Below are positions 25,010-36,943 of a DNA stretch of 64,000 nt, one piece after another (positions within the stretch are counted from its first letter, which is position 1; each line of letters starts with the position of its first letter). This DNA is from Capsicum annuum (lineage: Eukaryota; Streptophyta; Magnoliopsida; Solanales; Solanaceae), in the NCBI RefSeq assembly GCF_002878395.1, contig NW_025881784.1, positions 56,205-120,204 of the forward strand. The letters run 5' to 3'. Under the pieces are notes generated by a model. It made no database searches and was not told where the DNA came from. It saw only the letters and a list, made by a program, of their open reading frames with translations. Position numbers and translations under genes: made by a program.

Positions 25010-25435
25010 CTTTTTATGTATAGAACAAATACTTTTTTGTCCCTCTATTTCTCAAATATTTTCAATTTTCATGCTCGTTTGTCTCTTATTTTCTATTTTT
25101 ATTTCTTTTTCATTTTTCCTCTTTTTATTTTTTCTTGTCTTTTTTTTTTGTTTTGTTTTAATTTGGTTGTCTTAATCTTTTTTTTTTATTTCTTTTTTTT
25201 TTCTCTTTTTTCTTTGTTTCCTGAAACATTATTTATGTTTTTTTAATTCATTTGTTTCAACCTTTATTTTTCTTTTATCTTTTTTCATTTTCTTCTTCTT
25301 TTATTTTTCATTTTTTTTAATTTTTTTTTTCATTTTTTCTTAACCTTTATTTTTATTCTTCTTTTTTTTTAATCAATCTTTGTTTTTTTTCTTTTTTTTT
25401 TCTTTTTTCTCAACCTCTATTATATTTTGCTAATG
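25010..25435. repeat. Pyrimidine-rich low-complexity tract
   Basis: About 425 bases are almost entirely T with scattered C. The ORF at 25016-25246 is a run of Phe, Leu and Ile produced by this composition. Complementary purine-rich sequence lies at 26640-26985, on the far side of the satellite array. Confidence 0.85.
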
Positions 25436-25489
25436 AACAAAAAACTAGATAATCTGCAAAGAAGATCTTCTTTCTTTAACATCAAAGTA

Positions 25490-26635
25490 AATTTAAGGGC
25501 ACGACTTGTTGTTGAAAGTCCTTTGGATAAGTCTTGCCTTTAAGGCAAGAGTTACAAAACATATCATAAATCAAGACATAATATGATAGTGTCGAATCTT
25601 GATCATGGGGCATAACTTGTTGTTTGAAAATCATTGGCTAAGTCTTGCCTCTAAGACCAAAGTTATAGAGTATCTCATAAATTAAGACATAATGAAGTAG
25701 TGTTAACTCTTGCCCATGGGAGTAACTTATTTTTTTGGGATGTTTATGGTCTAAGTCTTGTCTTAGAGTTAAGACTAATAGAGCATCTCATAGATCAAGA
25801 CATAATGTGGTAGTGTTAACTCTTGCCCATGGGGCATAACTTGTTGTTTGAAAGTTCTTGGGTTAAGTCTTATCTCAAAGACAAGAGTTATAGAATATCT
25901 CGTAAATCAAGACACAATATGATAGTGTCAACTCTTGTCCATGGGGTGTAAGTTGTTGCTTGAAAGTCATTGGGCTAAGTCTTTCCTCTAATGCAAGAAT
26001 TATAGAGCATCTCATAAATCAAAACACAATGTAGTGGTGTCAACTCTTGCCCATGGAGTGTAACTTATTTTTGAAAGTTCGTGGACTTAGTATTGCCTCT
26101 AAGGCAAGAGTTATAGAACATCTCATCAAAATACAATGTAGTAGTTCCAACTTTTACTCGTGAGACGTAACTTGTTATTTTAAAGTCCTTGGCCTAAGTC
26201 TTTCCTTTAAGGCAAGAGTTATAGAGCATCTCATAAATCAAGGCACAATATGGTAGAGTCAACTCTTGCTCATGAGGCATAACTTATCGTTCGAAAGTGC
26301 TTGGACTAAGTCTTGCCTCTAAGACAAGAATTATAGAGTATCTCATAAGTAAAAATACAAATGGTAGTTTCAACTCTTGCCTATTGTACATAATTAATTA
26401 TTGTTTGAAAGTCCTTGCGCTAAGACTTGCCTCTAAGGCAAGAGTTGTAGAATATCTCATAACTAAAAAACACAATATGGCAGTGTCAAGTCTTGTCCAT
26501 GGAGTGTACTTGTTATTTGGAAGTCCTTGAGCGTAAGTTTTTCCACAAAGATAAGATATATAGAACATCTCATAAATCAAGTTACAATTTAATGATGTCA
26601 CCTCTTGCCCATGGGACGTAACTTTTTGTTTGGAA
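25490..26635. repeat. ~112-bp tandem satellite array, about 10 units
   Basis: A unit containing CTAAGTCTTGCCTCTAAGGC, then AAGAGTTATAGAGCATCTC, then TCAACTCTTGCCCATGGGG and TAACTTGTTGTTTG recurs. The CCCATGG landmark or its variant falls near 25604, 25715, 25828, 25940, 26052, 26158, 26270, 26383, 26499 and 26609, giving a period of 106-116 bases with a mode of 112. Units are moderately diverged. The reverse-strand ORF at 26398-26931 merely crosses the last units and the A-rich flank. Confidence 0.9.
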
Positions 26636-26639
26636 GGAA

Positions 26640-26985
26640 TTGAAGGAAATGAATAAATAAAAATTAAGCAAAAACAAAAAAATAAAGAAAAATATTTAAA
26701 AAAAAAAAAAGAGTAAAAAATAAAAACTAGAATTTGAGATAAAAGGAGAAAAAGGAAAAAAATAATGGCTGAGAAAAAAAAATAAAGATAAAAGAAGACA
26801 CAACAAAAACTAAGGGCTAAGAAATATAAAACAAAAAGAATAAAAACAGAAAGAAAAAATAAAAAAGAGAAAAAAATGAAAGTTGAGAGGAAAAAAGGAG
26901 AAAAAAGTGTAAAGGTTGTGAAAAACTTCAAAAATTAAAATCAAAGTAAAATAAAAAAGAGAGAGAAAAAATAGAAGGGGTCATT
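26640..26985. repeat. Purine-rich low-complexity tract
   Basis: A-rich with scattered G, immediately after the satellite array. It reads as an imperfect reverse complement of the pyrimidine tract at 25010-25435; both contain phrases that read CAACCTTTA...TTTTTT on the pyrimidine strand. Confidence 0.8.
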
Positions 26986-29058
26986 TCTCTAGTGGTGAAA
27001 ACTTACATGCATAGGGTACATACACCCAACTAATAATTAAATGAAACTTGTCACATTATTTAAATATAAATATTAATACTTAACCATGGTTAAACACGTT
27101 ACTTCATAAATTCATCATCATATTTATTTACTTTATAAATTTATCATCATATTTATTTACTTTATAAATTTATCTTCATAATTATTTACTTTACTTCTAC
27201 CTGACCTTTAATATCTTAATGTCACTTATTTTTCCTATATTCATTAGAAAAAATATTTTTCTTATTTTGCTTACTTTTCTAGAGAAAATATTTTGACCAA
27301 TCAAACATAAAAATATTTTTCTATATCAAGGTAAGGTCAACATCAATACAATTACATAGTAGATGAACAAGATTCAAGTCTATATCAAAAACACCTTTGA
27401 TATTCTCAATAAGAACCCATATTCACCACTCGATAAGAGCAACTAGCTTACCGTATTCTTCCTTTCCTACCACCCTTTCAACGAGTAGTGGCAAAACCAG
27501 ATTTTTCACTAAATTGTGTCCTCGAGCAAACTGTTTAAACATCATCAAAGTTGAGGCGTTCCAAATCTTTATTATGTATAAATTCATCATTCTCAATTTT
27601 TTCTACTATAGGTGTCTCAACTTTAAGACAAGAATTTGATTTTTCATTTTTCATTCTAATTCAATTATTTCATCTTTCTCAACTTCATTTTGTATGTTTT
27701 TTTTCTCAACTTCATCTTTCGATTAATATCTTTTAATAGTTCTTCGTCACTCTCTACTTTATTTGTATTATAAAAAGCCGACATTTCGATACTTCAAAAA
27801 AGGTGAAAAGAATGAAAAACCGCCACAATGCTAAAAAAGAATGAGGAAATAAATTTAGATCAATGGCAACAATCCTAACAATGATGGCAGCAATATTAGA
27901 TTCTAAGTGACGAAAGTGAATGAAAAATGAAGGAAAGAGTGAAAAAGTAGGTTTACTTTAAGAAATAAGTATTCTTCCATATTGGTAGGTGAAAGAAACT
28001 TCTTTTTGCTTAAGTTAAGAAACATTCCTTTATTTGGATAGTGAGGTAAGAAGAAGACAAGTCTTGTGCCATCGTTGTCGCTCGTGCGGCTTTGAATTTG
28101 GAAAATAATCTAGAGATTATCTTTTTGGGCAAATTTCTTTGAAACTTAAGAATTAGTGATATTCTAATCCAAAATTTGATAAGAAAAACTTTCTCTATTT
28201 GTGGACGCACCCGAGCATGTGTGGACTCATGTCACAATACACCGATGTGACCCTTCAAGACACTATTTTGAAACGTAAAGGTGGGCTGCACGCGCACTGG
28301 AAACCTTCCAACACAGGTCAGCCTACGCACATTGGTTTGTGCAAAATTTTCACTTGCGATTGCATGTCATGACGTGTGGCCTAGATGGGATCTTTAGGTC
28401 ATCTTGATGTTTCAAAAAGTTGCAGGTTTTGATGAACCATTGTTTCTTTTCAGAAGAAATACCTTTTGGATATAAGTATTTGATTTCTCCTCAGGTATTG
28501 GTACAAAATTTTGAAGTGAAAATACTCCTCTTTCTTGAAAAATTCAAGTGTGATTTATGAATTGTTGAGTGTGTTCGTTGTTTGATAGAGTTTGAGGTAT
28601 CGACATTTTGTCAATGTGATTTATTTTATACTTTGAGGATATATTTCATAGCTTTGGGGACTTGAGGAAAATTATTTCTTCAAGAACATACTATGAATTC
28701 AATAGACTTGAAACTTCTAATCTTCATCTATTTCTAAGTATTTGGTTTTGCTATTTTGCAAAAAATAGTTTGAACTTCATTTTATTGATGTTCATAAGTT
28801 AGGTTGAACTTATTGTTGTAGTCCATAGTTATAAATACAGAGTTACAACTTCATTTGATTGTTCATATGTTAGTTTGAGCAGGTGTTTGAAGTTACTATT
28901 ACGAAATATAGATTTTACTAAACCTAGAAAATAGCAGGCAATCCTTAAAATTAAGTTATTAGCTTTACTTTTCTTCCTTTTTAAAATTATTCTGTGTTGT
29001 TGGGTTATTGAATCTTCCTTCACTTTTTAATTGTTTAATTTCTTGATTAAAAATATTA
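26986..29058. other. Unassigned AT-rich intergenic sequence
   Basis: No gene recognised. A 29-bp unit containing CATCATATTTATTTACTTTA is repeated about three times at 27110-27195. On the minus strand around 27780-27680 a short frame beginning MSAFYNTNKVESDEELLKD looks codon-like but is soon broken, so it may be a remnant of a transposon-borne gene. At 28205-28400 there is a locally GC-richer patch with GCACGCGCACTGG that I cannot assign. The rest is AT-rich without structure I could read. Confidence 0.5.
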
Positions 29059-29308
29059 CTCCCTCCATCCCAAATTATATGTTATCATTTCCTTTTTAGT
29101 CCGTCCCAAAATAAGTGTCGCCTTTCCTTATTAGGCAACTTTTTAAAGACACAATTACTCTTTTACCCTTATTGGTGCCACTTAATTAAAAAAAAGATAT
29201 TGGTACATTTTTTGATAAAGAATAATTTGTTAAACTTTACCAAGTCTTCCCTTTTTCTTAAACTTCGTGCTCGGTCAAATGGCGACACATAAAATGGGAT
29301 GGAGGAAG
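29059..29308. mobile_element. Stowaway-like (Tc1/Mariner) MITE, 250 bp
   Basis: The ends are inverted repeats: CTCCCTCCATCCCA at the left and TGGGATGGAGGAAG at the right. Both sides are flanked by TA (29057-29058 and 29309-29310), the expected target duplication. The interior has the typical GTCCGTCCCAAAATAAGTGTC phrase and no coding capacity. CTCCCTCC ends plus TA duplication define plant Stowaway MITEs. Confidence 0.9.
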
Positions 29309-29310
29309 TA

Positions 29311-30069
29311 GCTTTCATTTACTTTCTTTTTTAATTTCTTAGTTTTGCACTTGGGTTATTGATTTTTTCTATATTTTTTAATTGTTTAATTTCCTTAAAT
29401 AAAAGTAGAACTCTAAACCTTAGTTATTATTCATGATTAACTTAATTGAGTTAGGTGTATCACCCAGTCCGTGTAAGCTTTTACCTTATCTAGTTTACTC
29501 TCTTTTAATGGTGAGAGACATGTTGGAAAAAATCACGCAAACTTGGCCCAAAGCTGACAATGTCATACCATGTAAGAGTGTCTTTCAACTGGCTAAGCCC
29601 AACAATCAATTAATCAGTACATACTATAAATTTGTTTTTAGTGTGCAACTGTAAAACATTATATATTTTCTTAAACTCAGCTCCATTCCTACATAAGTGC
29701 TCCTTTTGATTTGAGCACACTGTTTAATAAACTACTCACTACTACAAAATTAAAGATAACTTTACTAGTTTACCCCTAATTATTTTATCTTTTTCTAAAT
29801 TGACATTGATTACTATATTTAAACTCAAGGGCATATAAGATAAATTATGATCAAAATATTCTTTAAGGCATAAACATACACTTATTTAGAAACAAAATTA
29901 CAATTCAAAGAAATGCTTATGAAAAAATAATAGTGGAAATATTTATCTACATAATAATATTCATTCTATATTTAATTTACTGTATTTTACTAATTTAAAA
30001 TCTCCATTTGATGCCTCAACTTTCCAAACCCAATAGATATTCTTTTCCTTTTCAATGGTATTTTCTTTC
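29311..30069. other. AT-rich sequence between MITE and Tekay 3' LTR
   Basis: No gene seen. The first ~95 bases (about 29311-29405) resemble the ~95 bases left of the MITE (about 28959-29054), sharing TTGGGTTATTGA and TTTTTAATTGTTTAATTTC. The remainder is AT-rich and unassigned. Confidence 0.5.
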
Positions 30070-33000
30070 TGTCACGACCAAAAAATACAAGAGTCATGAT
30101 GGCACTTGTTGCAAAGCACTTTGACAAGTAAGCCTATCACTCAAATCAATAAACAAAGGGGAAAGACAGAAGTGCCCCCAAGGTAAGGCTTCTAGAACAA
30201 AGCCGAACCACATATATATAATAAAAGGGAAAAGAATAAAATCAATACATGCAGCCATAACTTCTAAAACCTGGTGTCAACAGTATAAGAATGTATATAG
30301 TACAAGTCAAATCCAAATGGAATACATAAGATATCTAAATATAAGAAAACTCCTTATCTCTGAAATGAAAGTAAACACATAGTCTATAGAAAAAGGTAGC
30401 ATAAGACATCTGGATGCCTAAAAATCATCAACAACCTTGAAAGCTCAAACAATTGCTAGAGTCAAGCAACATGGGGCACACCCGAACCTGAATCTGCACC
30501 AAAAGAGTACAGTAGGAATGAGTACGATCCACTTGTACTCAGTAGGTCTCATAGGTTGACCGAGCAAAGTAGAAAATAAATTACATAAAATATACACTAA
30601 GGGCACGACACCTGCAATCAGAAAACATCCCACAATGGTGGCCCACACCTCTTACACTAACAGTTCTAATGTATATATCACAAATACAACAAAAATACAA
30701 CAAGTATAACATAAATATACATTATATCACACACAAGTATAAACAGAGAAAAACATATATATACCGAATGGTCAAGTATAAGTAACAAGATATAGAGCAA
30801 GTAGACATATAACAAGTCATTATGGAAATCCAATCACCACATCAATCACAATAAAGCAAATGTAATGTATAATATGATGATGATGATTATGATAACGATG
30901 CATGAGGATGACACACAAACTTGAGATTGACACACAACCTTGAGGTTGACACACAACCTTGAGATTGGCACATAGCCTTGAGCAATATTAGTATTTCTAG
31001 TGTTTTCAATATTTTTGGTGTTTTCCATAATTACAGTAATTCCAGTATTTCCAGTGTTTTCAAAGCACATGCATAACATAAGACACAAATCAAGTACACA
31101 TACATAACAACAAGTAAATATGAAGCAATAAAACAGACATGTGAAATTATGCATATGATGACATGAGAATGATGATGCAAGGTTTACAACCATTTAAAAT
31201 GAGTAATTTCATAACCAACCCATATGACGTATTTTTAAAATCACTGCATATGAAGTATTTCCACAACCAACCATAATGTTAGAATTCTATAACCACGTGA
31301 GCCAATATCCACTCACTATTTTCACTATCCACTTATGTTCACATTCCCACAAGGTATGATTATATCACAATATGTCAAAGGCACCACAATAGGCATTTCT
31401 AATGATAAGTCATCAATTTGAAGGTTTTCTAGCACATTTTAAGCCAAAATTACCATGCTTTTTTCATTAATTTTATCTTAATCTCTTACTTAATTCTAAT
31501 TTGTATAGAAAAAGTTGAAAAGGGAAGATGAGCAAGTCATTCAAGTCAAAAAGAGGTGAAACGTGAAAGAAAAGAGCCAAATGCTAGAAATAAAGCCTAA
31601 GAATAGACCCTCAATTACTGCAATCGTGGACTGAGGGTTGTGAACGTAGTCAAAAAGTGGTGATCGCGGTAAAGCAGAAAAGTTTCAATAGCATTTTTGT
31701 AATATTTGGGAAATATGAAATTAGGGAAAACATAGGGGTTTATAACTCATTTTCATCCATCTTTTAGGGAGCTTATCTTTATCATCTATCCTTTACCTTA
31801 TCCTAAATTTTCTAGAGTTTTATCACTTGGAGCTTGGAGCAAAATTTGTACTAATCTTGAGACAAGAAGATATTAGAGTGACTCCTAAGTGAAGAATTAG
31901 CAAATCCCATTCAGGATTCATTGGAACTTAAAGTGTGGTTTGCATTCTCTTTATTTTTCATGAATCAAATTGATGAAGATTTAGGTATATTTTTGTTTAT
32001 TATCTTTATGAGTTGTTAGTTCTTCCTCTTGGGATTATATTTAAATAGGGTGCAAGAGAGTGTGAGTTGAGATTGTTAGCTTAAATTTTTAGTTAATATT
32101 TCTAGGATTCACAAATGTTTGAATATAAAATGAAATTTATTGGTGAAAGCCTCAATTTCCCTAAATCCCACACCATCGAGGGGTGTGGGTAGTCTAGATC
32201 CTACATTATTCTTTAAAGAGGGATGTAGCTGACATGAGCATTTGTGAATAGTAAAATAGATAATAGTTATTCCCTTTTTTTGTTTTAGAAATAAGGATAA
32301 ATTGTGGAATTGCTATAACTTGTGCATCATCCTAGAAATAGGGATGCCCAATTGAGGCTTTGTGATGATTAGTTATCCACACCCACGAGGTATTTGAAAG
32401 AATCCGTGGGTGATACTTTTGTGCTTTTTTGAAAGGCCAGTATCAAAATCCCTAACCGAGTCTACCCATGCATACTTTAACCAAGATTTGATGTTTATAT
32501 TCACGTGCCCACACATTAGTTGCCTCTAGTAAAGCATAGCCCCAAGATCCATTCCAAATTGCTTACGCTCTATTATTCTTAGTCCCAAGTTAGTCCTTTA
32601 GCATCTCTAATTTTTTATCTTGTTGAAAACATTTTATAAACCCCCACTATATTTGTACCTTAGGTTTGAATTAGCAAGCAACTTTTATTTCGTACTTGGT
32701 CGATTGCCATTCACATTGTTCCTCATGGATTTGACCCTGAATCTTGTTGGGTTTATATTGACAAGGATCGCTTTGCACTTAATTTGATGTGTAGGTTGAG
32801 CGTTATCATCTAACAAGACAATACTATTATTCTCATGTATTCTAGGCTATCAAATTATTACGTAAGACCCACATGGTCACACATATCACATGATATCTCA
32901 AATTTAATAATTACATCACATTTAGTCCCCCACACGGGCACAACATATAAATAACTATATTTCATGATTAGTTCCCACCCTTAACACACATTTGATATAC

Positions 33001-34300
33001 AAATTAATTACCCAGCCCAGTCCAAAGAGTTAAGTCATAACCTACTTTGAATGCCAAAATTGATCCGCTTCACTTAGATCCCGAAGTCCTACTCCTCACG
33101 AACGATCTTAAAATTACCTAAAACTAAGAGATATAGAATATACACACCAAAACAAAACAAACGATACCCATATTACCTACTTTGGTTTGGGGTCAAACAG
33201 ACCCTCGAAATGATTTTTTCAAAAAAGGGAAAAATCATAACTTTGCTTTAAAAATTTGTTTCCCATACTTTTTGAAATCTACATCTGAAAACTCAAGTAA
33301 CATCGAGTCACAAACGAGGTTCAAATCAAAGATAAATTATTTTTAAGCTTTATCGGATAAAACCTTTGAAATCTGAAAAAAATTGAGAATCAAAGTTGTT
33401 TTAAAGATGAAATCGAGAAAAAATAAGTAATTATAGGATCAAGAATATTATTCAAGTGAAAATGAGTGAAATTTGGGAATGAAACAAGTAATAAGGTTTT
33501 TGAAGTTTTGAGAAATTAAATCAAGAATTTAAATAAGAAAAAGATGAAATCTTACCTTAAATTCGTAAATTAATCAAGAAATAGATGTTAATCTAACTTC
33601 CAAGAACCCACAAGATTTACTTTTAAGCTCTTACACTATTTTAGGGTTTAACTCTCAAGAGGCAAGGTGAAAGAATAAGCAAAATCAGGCAAAAGGGGTT
33701 ATTTATACTCAGCCTGGGTTATGAGGCATTTAAAGCATAAAACGCAATGCGCAAATATGTTTTACCCTTGAAGGCATATAAGGTATTCACCACATGTGAT
33801 TTACCCTTTATTTTTTTAGGTTGCACCATCAACCTGGTGCACCAGATATTTAAGTTCAAAATAAATTTCGACGGGCTGTCCGAAATTCGTTCAAAGTCTG
33901 ATATACACAAATGGACTATATTACCACACTAAATTCGATGCTCCAGACTCAATGGCAATATCAAATTTTAAAAAGAATGTTGTTTCACTGAGTTAACCTC
34001 CAAATCCAAAAATTACAATTATCTAAATCGAGAGTCAAAATGAGATTCAAAAGTAATGAAACCACACCAAATATGTTACCTCCTCAAAATCAACGTTCCA
34101 GATCTGCTGGTATTATCTATTTAGTCATTCATCGCATGGATCAAAAGATAAACACATATGTGCATAATAAGTCTCTCTAAGTTTTCAAAAATCACAATAT
34201 CTCACAGAAGACACCAAAATACACTGAGAATTATGCCAATCACCCCACACCCAAGAAATTTAACAACGCAACTAAGGAAAGGGATAAAAATTCATTTCAT
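30070..34300 (-). mobile_element. 3' LTR of the Tekay-like element (holds a solo LTR)
   Basis: Low-coordinate end TGTCACGACCAAAAAATACA matches the 5' LTR at 61801, and similarity continues to about 33330, where the 5' LTR copy is itself interrupted. An extra 1411 bp (31403-32813) is a nested solo LTR plus its target duplication. Subrepeats of about 20 bp with ACACAACCTTGAG occur at 30915-30985 and again at about 62620-62705 in the 5' LTR. The high-coordinate boundary is approximate because the 5' LTR partner is not available there. ORFs at 30445, 30846, 33719 and 33747 are chance frames in the LTR. Confidence 0.75.
31403..32808 (+). mobile_element. 1406-bp solo LTR, Athila-like, inside the Tekay 3' LTR
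   Basis: Starts TGATAAGTCATCAATTTGAA and ends GAGCGTTATCA. It is flanked by identical TCTAA at 31398-31402 and 32809-32813, a perfect 5-bp target duplication, and the 5' LTR at 63120 lacks it. Near its right end it reads GGATTTGACCCTGAATC and GGTTTATATTGACAA, which parallels, in reverse complement, the LTR ends of the Athila copies at 54014 and 58896. No internal region, so it is a solo LTR. Confidence 0.85.
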
Positions 34301-34359
34301 ATAAATACACATATTTCTAATGTTTTATCAAATTTTTAGGTCATTAAATCATCTACCAC

Positions 34360-35592
34360 TTAAAATCTTGTTTGTATCCACCACTTAAAATCTTGTTCGT
34401 ACTCTAACAAAGGCAAAGAAATACCTGAATCAACAAAGAGCTGAGGGCAAGAACTACGCATATCAAACTCTACCTCCCAAGTAGACTCATCTACAAGTCG
34501 ATGTCGACACTGAGCCTTAACCACATGCATAACTCTAGAGCACAACTGACTAAAATCCTTATCCAAAATAGAGATCATCTCTTCAATGAAAGACAACCTC
34601 TGATTTAACTAAACTAACTCTCAACGAATGACACGAAACTCATGAGGAATGTAATAGTGATGAATAAAACCATTAAAAACTATATGAAAAATCGATAAAT
34701 CTGGGGGCAAATCTAAATCATAGGACACATCTCCAACAGTTCGAAGAATCTCTAATGGACCAATATACCTGGGCTAAGCTTTCCCTTTTTCCAAAACCTC
34801 ATTAAACCTTTCATAAGAGAAACTCAAAGGAAAACACGATCACCAACACCAAATCTCAAGGCACAAAGTCTACAGTCAGCATAGCACTTTTGCCTACTCT
34901 GAGCTACTCAAAATCTATGCTGAATGACCCAGACTCTATTTAAGGACTCACAAAGAAAGTACATACTTTGAGGTCTAACCTCAAAAACATCAAACTAACC
35001 AATTGAAGAGGTAATACTCCTACCATACAATATGTAAAAAGGATCCATATCAATATGGAAATGGTAGCTATTGTTATATGCAAACTCTACTAAAGCAAAA
35101 TACTGCTCCTACTGTCCCCCCAAATCTATCACATATGCATGGAGCATATCCTCTAAAACTCGGATAGTTCGCTCTGACTGCCCATTAGTTTGGGGGTGAA
35201 ATGCTGTGCTAAGATCAACCCGAGTGCCCAACTCATCTTGAAAGGTCTTCTAAAAGTTAGAAGTAAACACAGAACCTCAATCTGAAATGATAGACATGGG
35301 CACACCCTGTAGTCACATAATCTCTCGAATATAGATACGGGCCAACCTCTCGACATTGAATAAAACCCGGACCAAAATAAAATGAGATGACTTGGTCAAC
35401 TGACCCATGATGATCAAAACACTGTCAAAACCATCTGAAGTGCAAGGCAAACCAGTCATAAAATCCATAGTGATTCATTCTCATTTCCACTCAGGAATGC
35501 GTAACCTCTGAAGAAAACAACTAAGTCTTATATGCTCGACCTTTACCTGTGGACAATAAAGGAAAATAGCTATGAAGTCCACTATATCCTTC
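34360..35592 (-). pseudogene. Tekay-like integrase core, C-terminus and chromodomain-like tail
   Basis: Distal half of the integrase, which inserts the cDNA into the host genome. On the minus strand from the copia junction the frame reads DIVDFIAIFLYCPQ, then (with stops) the catalytic core around GVPMSIISD and LSTAFHPQTNGQSERTIRVL (about 35230-35150), VEFAYNNSYH and the C-terminal VGDVSYDLDLPP. The last open piece (34360-34596) reads MSFIEEMISILDKD, CRHRLVDESTWE and MRSSCPQLFVDSG, matching the end of Tekay/Del polyproteins. In-frame stops occur in the core and before the tail, so it is dead. The N-terminal half continues at 44528. Confidence 0.85.
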
Positions 35593-36614
35593 TAAAATTC
35601 AAAAGGGGGTGAATTTAAATTTCTTCTATGAGTTGACTACTGACTCCTCACAGTCGACTCGCCTGCAGATCTAAACACTTCACAATCAAATTAAACTTAA
35701 ATAGTTCAGCACATAAATAATAAAGCATAAAGTAAAAAACACAGATTTATCTTGGTTTGGCACACCAATCCAGTGCCTACGTTCAGTTCCCTTGGGTTTT
35801 AAATGTCCTTTAGATTGTTGAATGTTTGGTTTAAGTACAATGATAGAAAACAAGTTCTGAAGATTTATTTTGCTCTTCAAATCTTGTAACACAGCTTTCG
35901 TTGATGTTACAAAGATGACTCTATCCTACTCTTTATATAACAATCGTAAACTAATGTTATAGAGCTTTGTAAGACTCAGAATGAGATACTTCAAATTTTC
36001 TCCTTGATATTGTGTGAAAAATATCTGTCTTCAGTCTTCTCCTTTTATAGTTTTCGGCTGCTATCCTTCATAAGAAAACCCAAGAGATTTCTTCTCAATC
36101 AAGGATTTGAATTGATTCCTTGATTAAGAAATATAGTTGTTTGATATATCCATATCAGATATGTCCATACACGGCTTTGGATCAAATCCATATAATATTT
36201 TTTTGTGATCTTTCATTCCTTTTGGTCTTTGATGTCTATATGATAGTTGTGTCCTTCTTTCATTTATTTAGATCCTGATAATTTTTTGATTGATCCAATC
36301 TTCTATGAATTTAGGAATGTGATCTTTATTTCTAAGGTTGCTATGTAAGTGCTGTGATCTTCTTATGATTGAATGTCCTTCCTTTCTTAGAGAGTGTCGT
36401 GATCTTCTTGAGATTACTGGTCCTTCATTTCTTAAAGAGTGTCATGATCTTATGATTGGATGTCCTTTGTTTTTTTGACAGATCCTTGATTCTTTTACCA
36501 TCAGTAATATTCCAGTATCTTGCATCCTTTATCTTGAAAAAGATTCATTCATTAGTTTATCATCATTTAAAACTTAGTTTATCATTATTAAAAAATTGTC
36601 TGAGGAGGCTAACA
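35593..36614 (-). mobile_element. 3' LTR of the copia-type element
   Basis: Runs on the minus strand from TGTTAGCCTCCTCAGAC to TTGAATTTTA and is collinear with 43506-44527. Both LTRs hold the segment GCTACTGACTCCTCACAGTC (or a near match) and a TCTTTATATAACAAT phrase. They are equal in length but carry many substitutions, indicating age. Confidence 0.9.
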
Positions 36615-36629
36615 ATCTTCCTCTTTTTG
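36615..36629 (-). promoter_or_regulatory. Copia polypurine tract
   Basis: On the minus strand, AAAAAGAGGAAGAT directly precedes the 3' LTR start TGTTAGCC, preceded by GTCATTATC. This matches the plant copia pattern of TCAAAAAGGGGGAGATTG before the LTR. A second purine run, AAAAGGGGGAGAAAA, lies about 200 bp upstream (about 36817-36831). Confidence 0.85.
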
Positions 36630-36943
36630 ATAATGACAAACTTAAATATCAGTTGACTTCCCTGTTAAGATTGCTATTTTAACTCCTCTTTTCTTTCTGC
36701 CTTGGTAGTGGTGATTTATCTCATTTAGCTCCCCTTGTATTAATGATTGTAGTTATCTTTGATATGATGATAGCTTTCTATGCCTTTTTTACCTGTCTAG
36801 TTAACTGATGCACATTTTCTCCCCCTTTTGGCATTACCAAAAAGAGGACAAAGAAAACACAACAAGAAGAATATAGCCAGCCACAAACCAACACAGAACC
36901 AAACAATAGCAGAATAACTAGACAATATAGCATAGAGTACTAG

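Noticed and set aside
25016..25246. Hydrophobic 76-aa ORF that looks like a membrane protein
   Set aside because: Produced by the T-rich low-complexity tract. The mirror case is the minus ORF at 26398-26931 in the A-rich tract.
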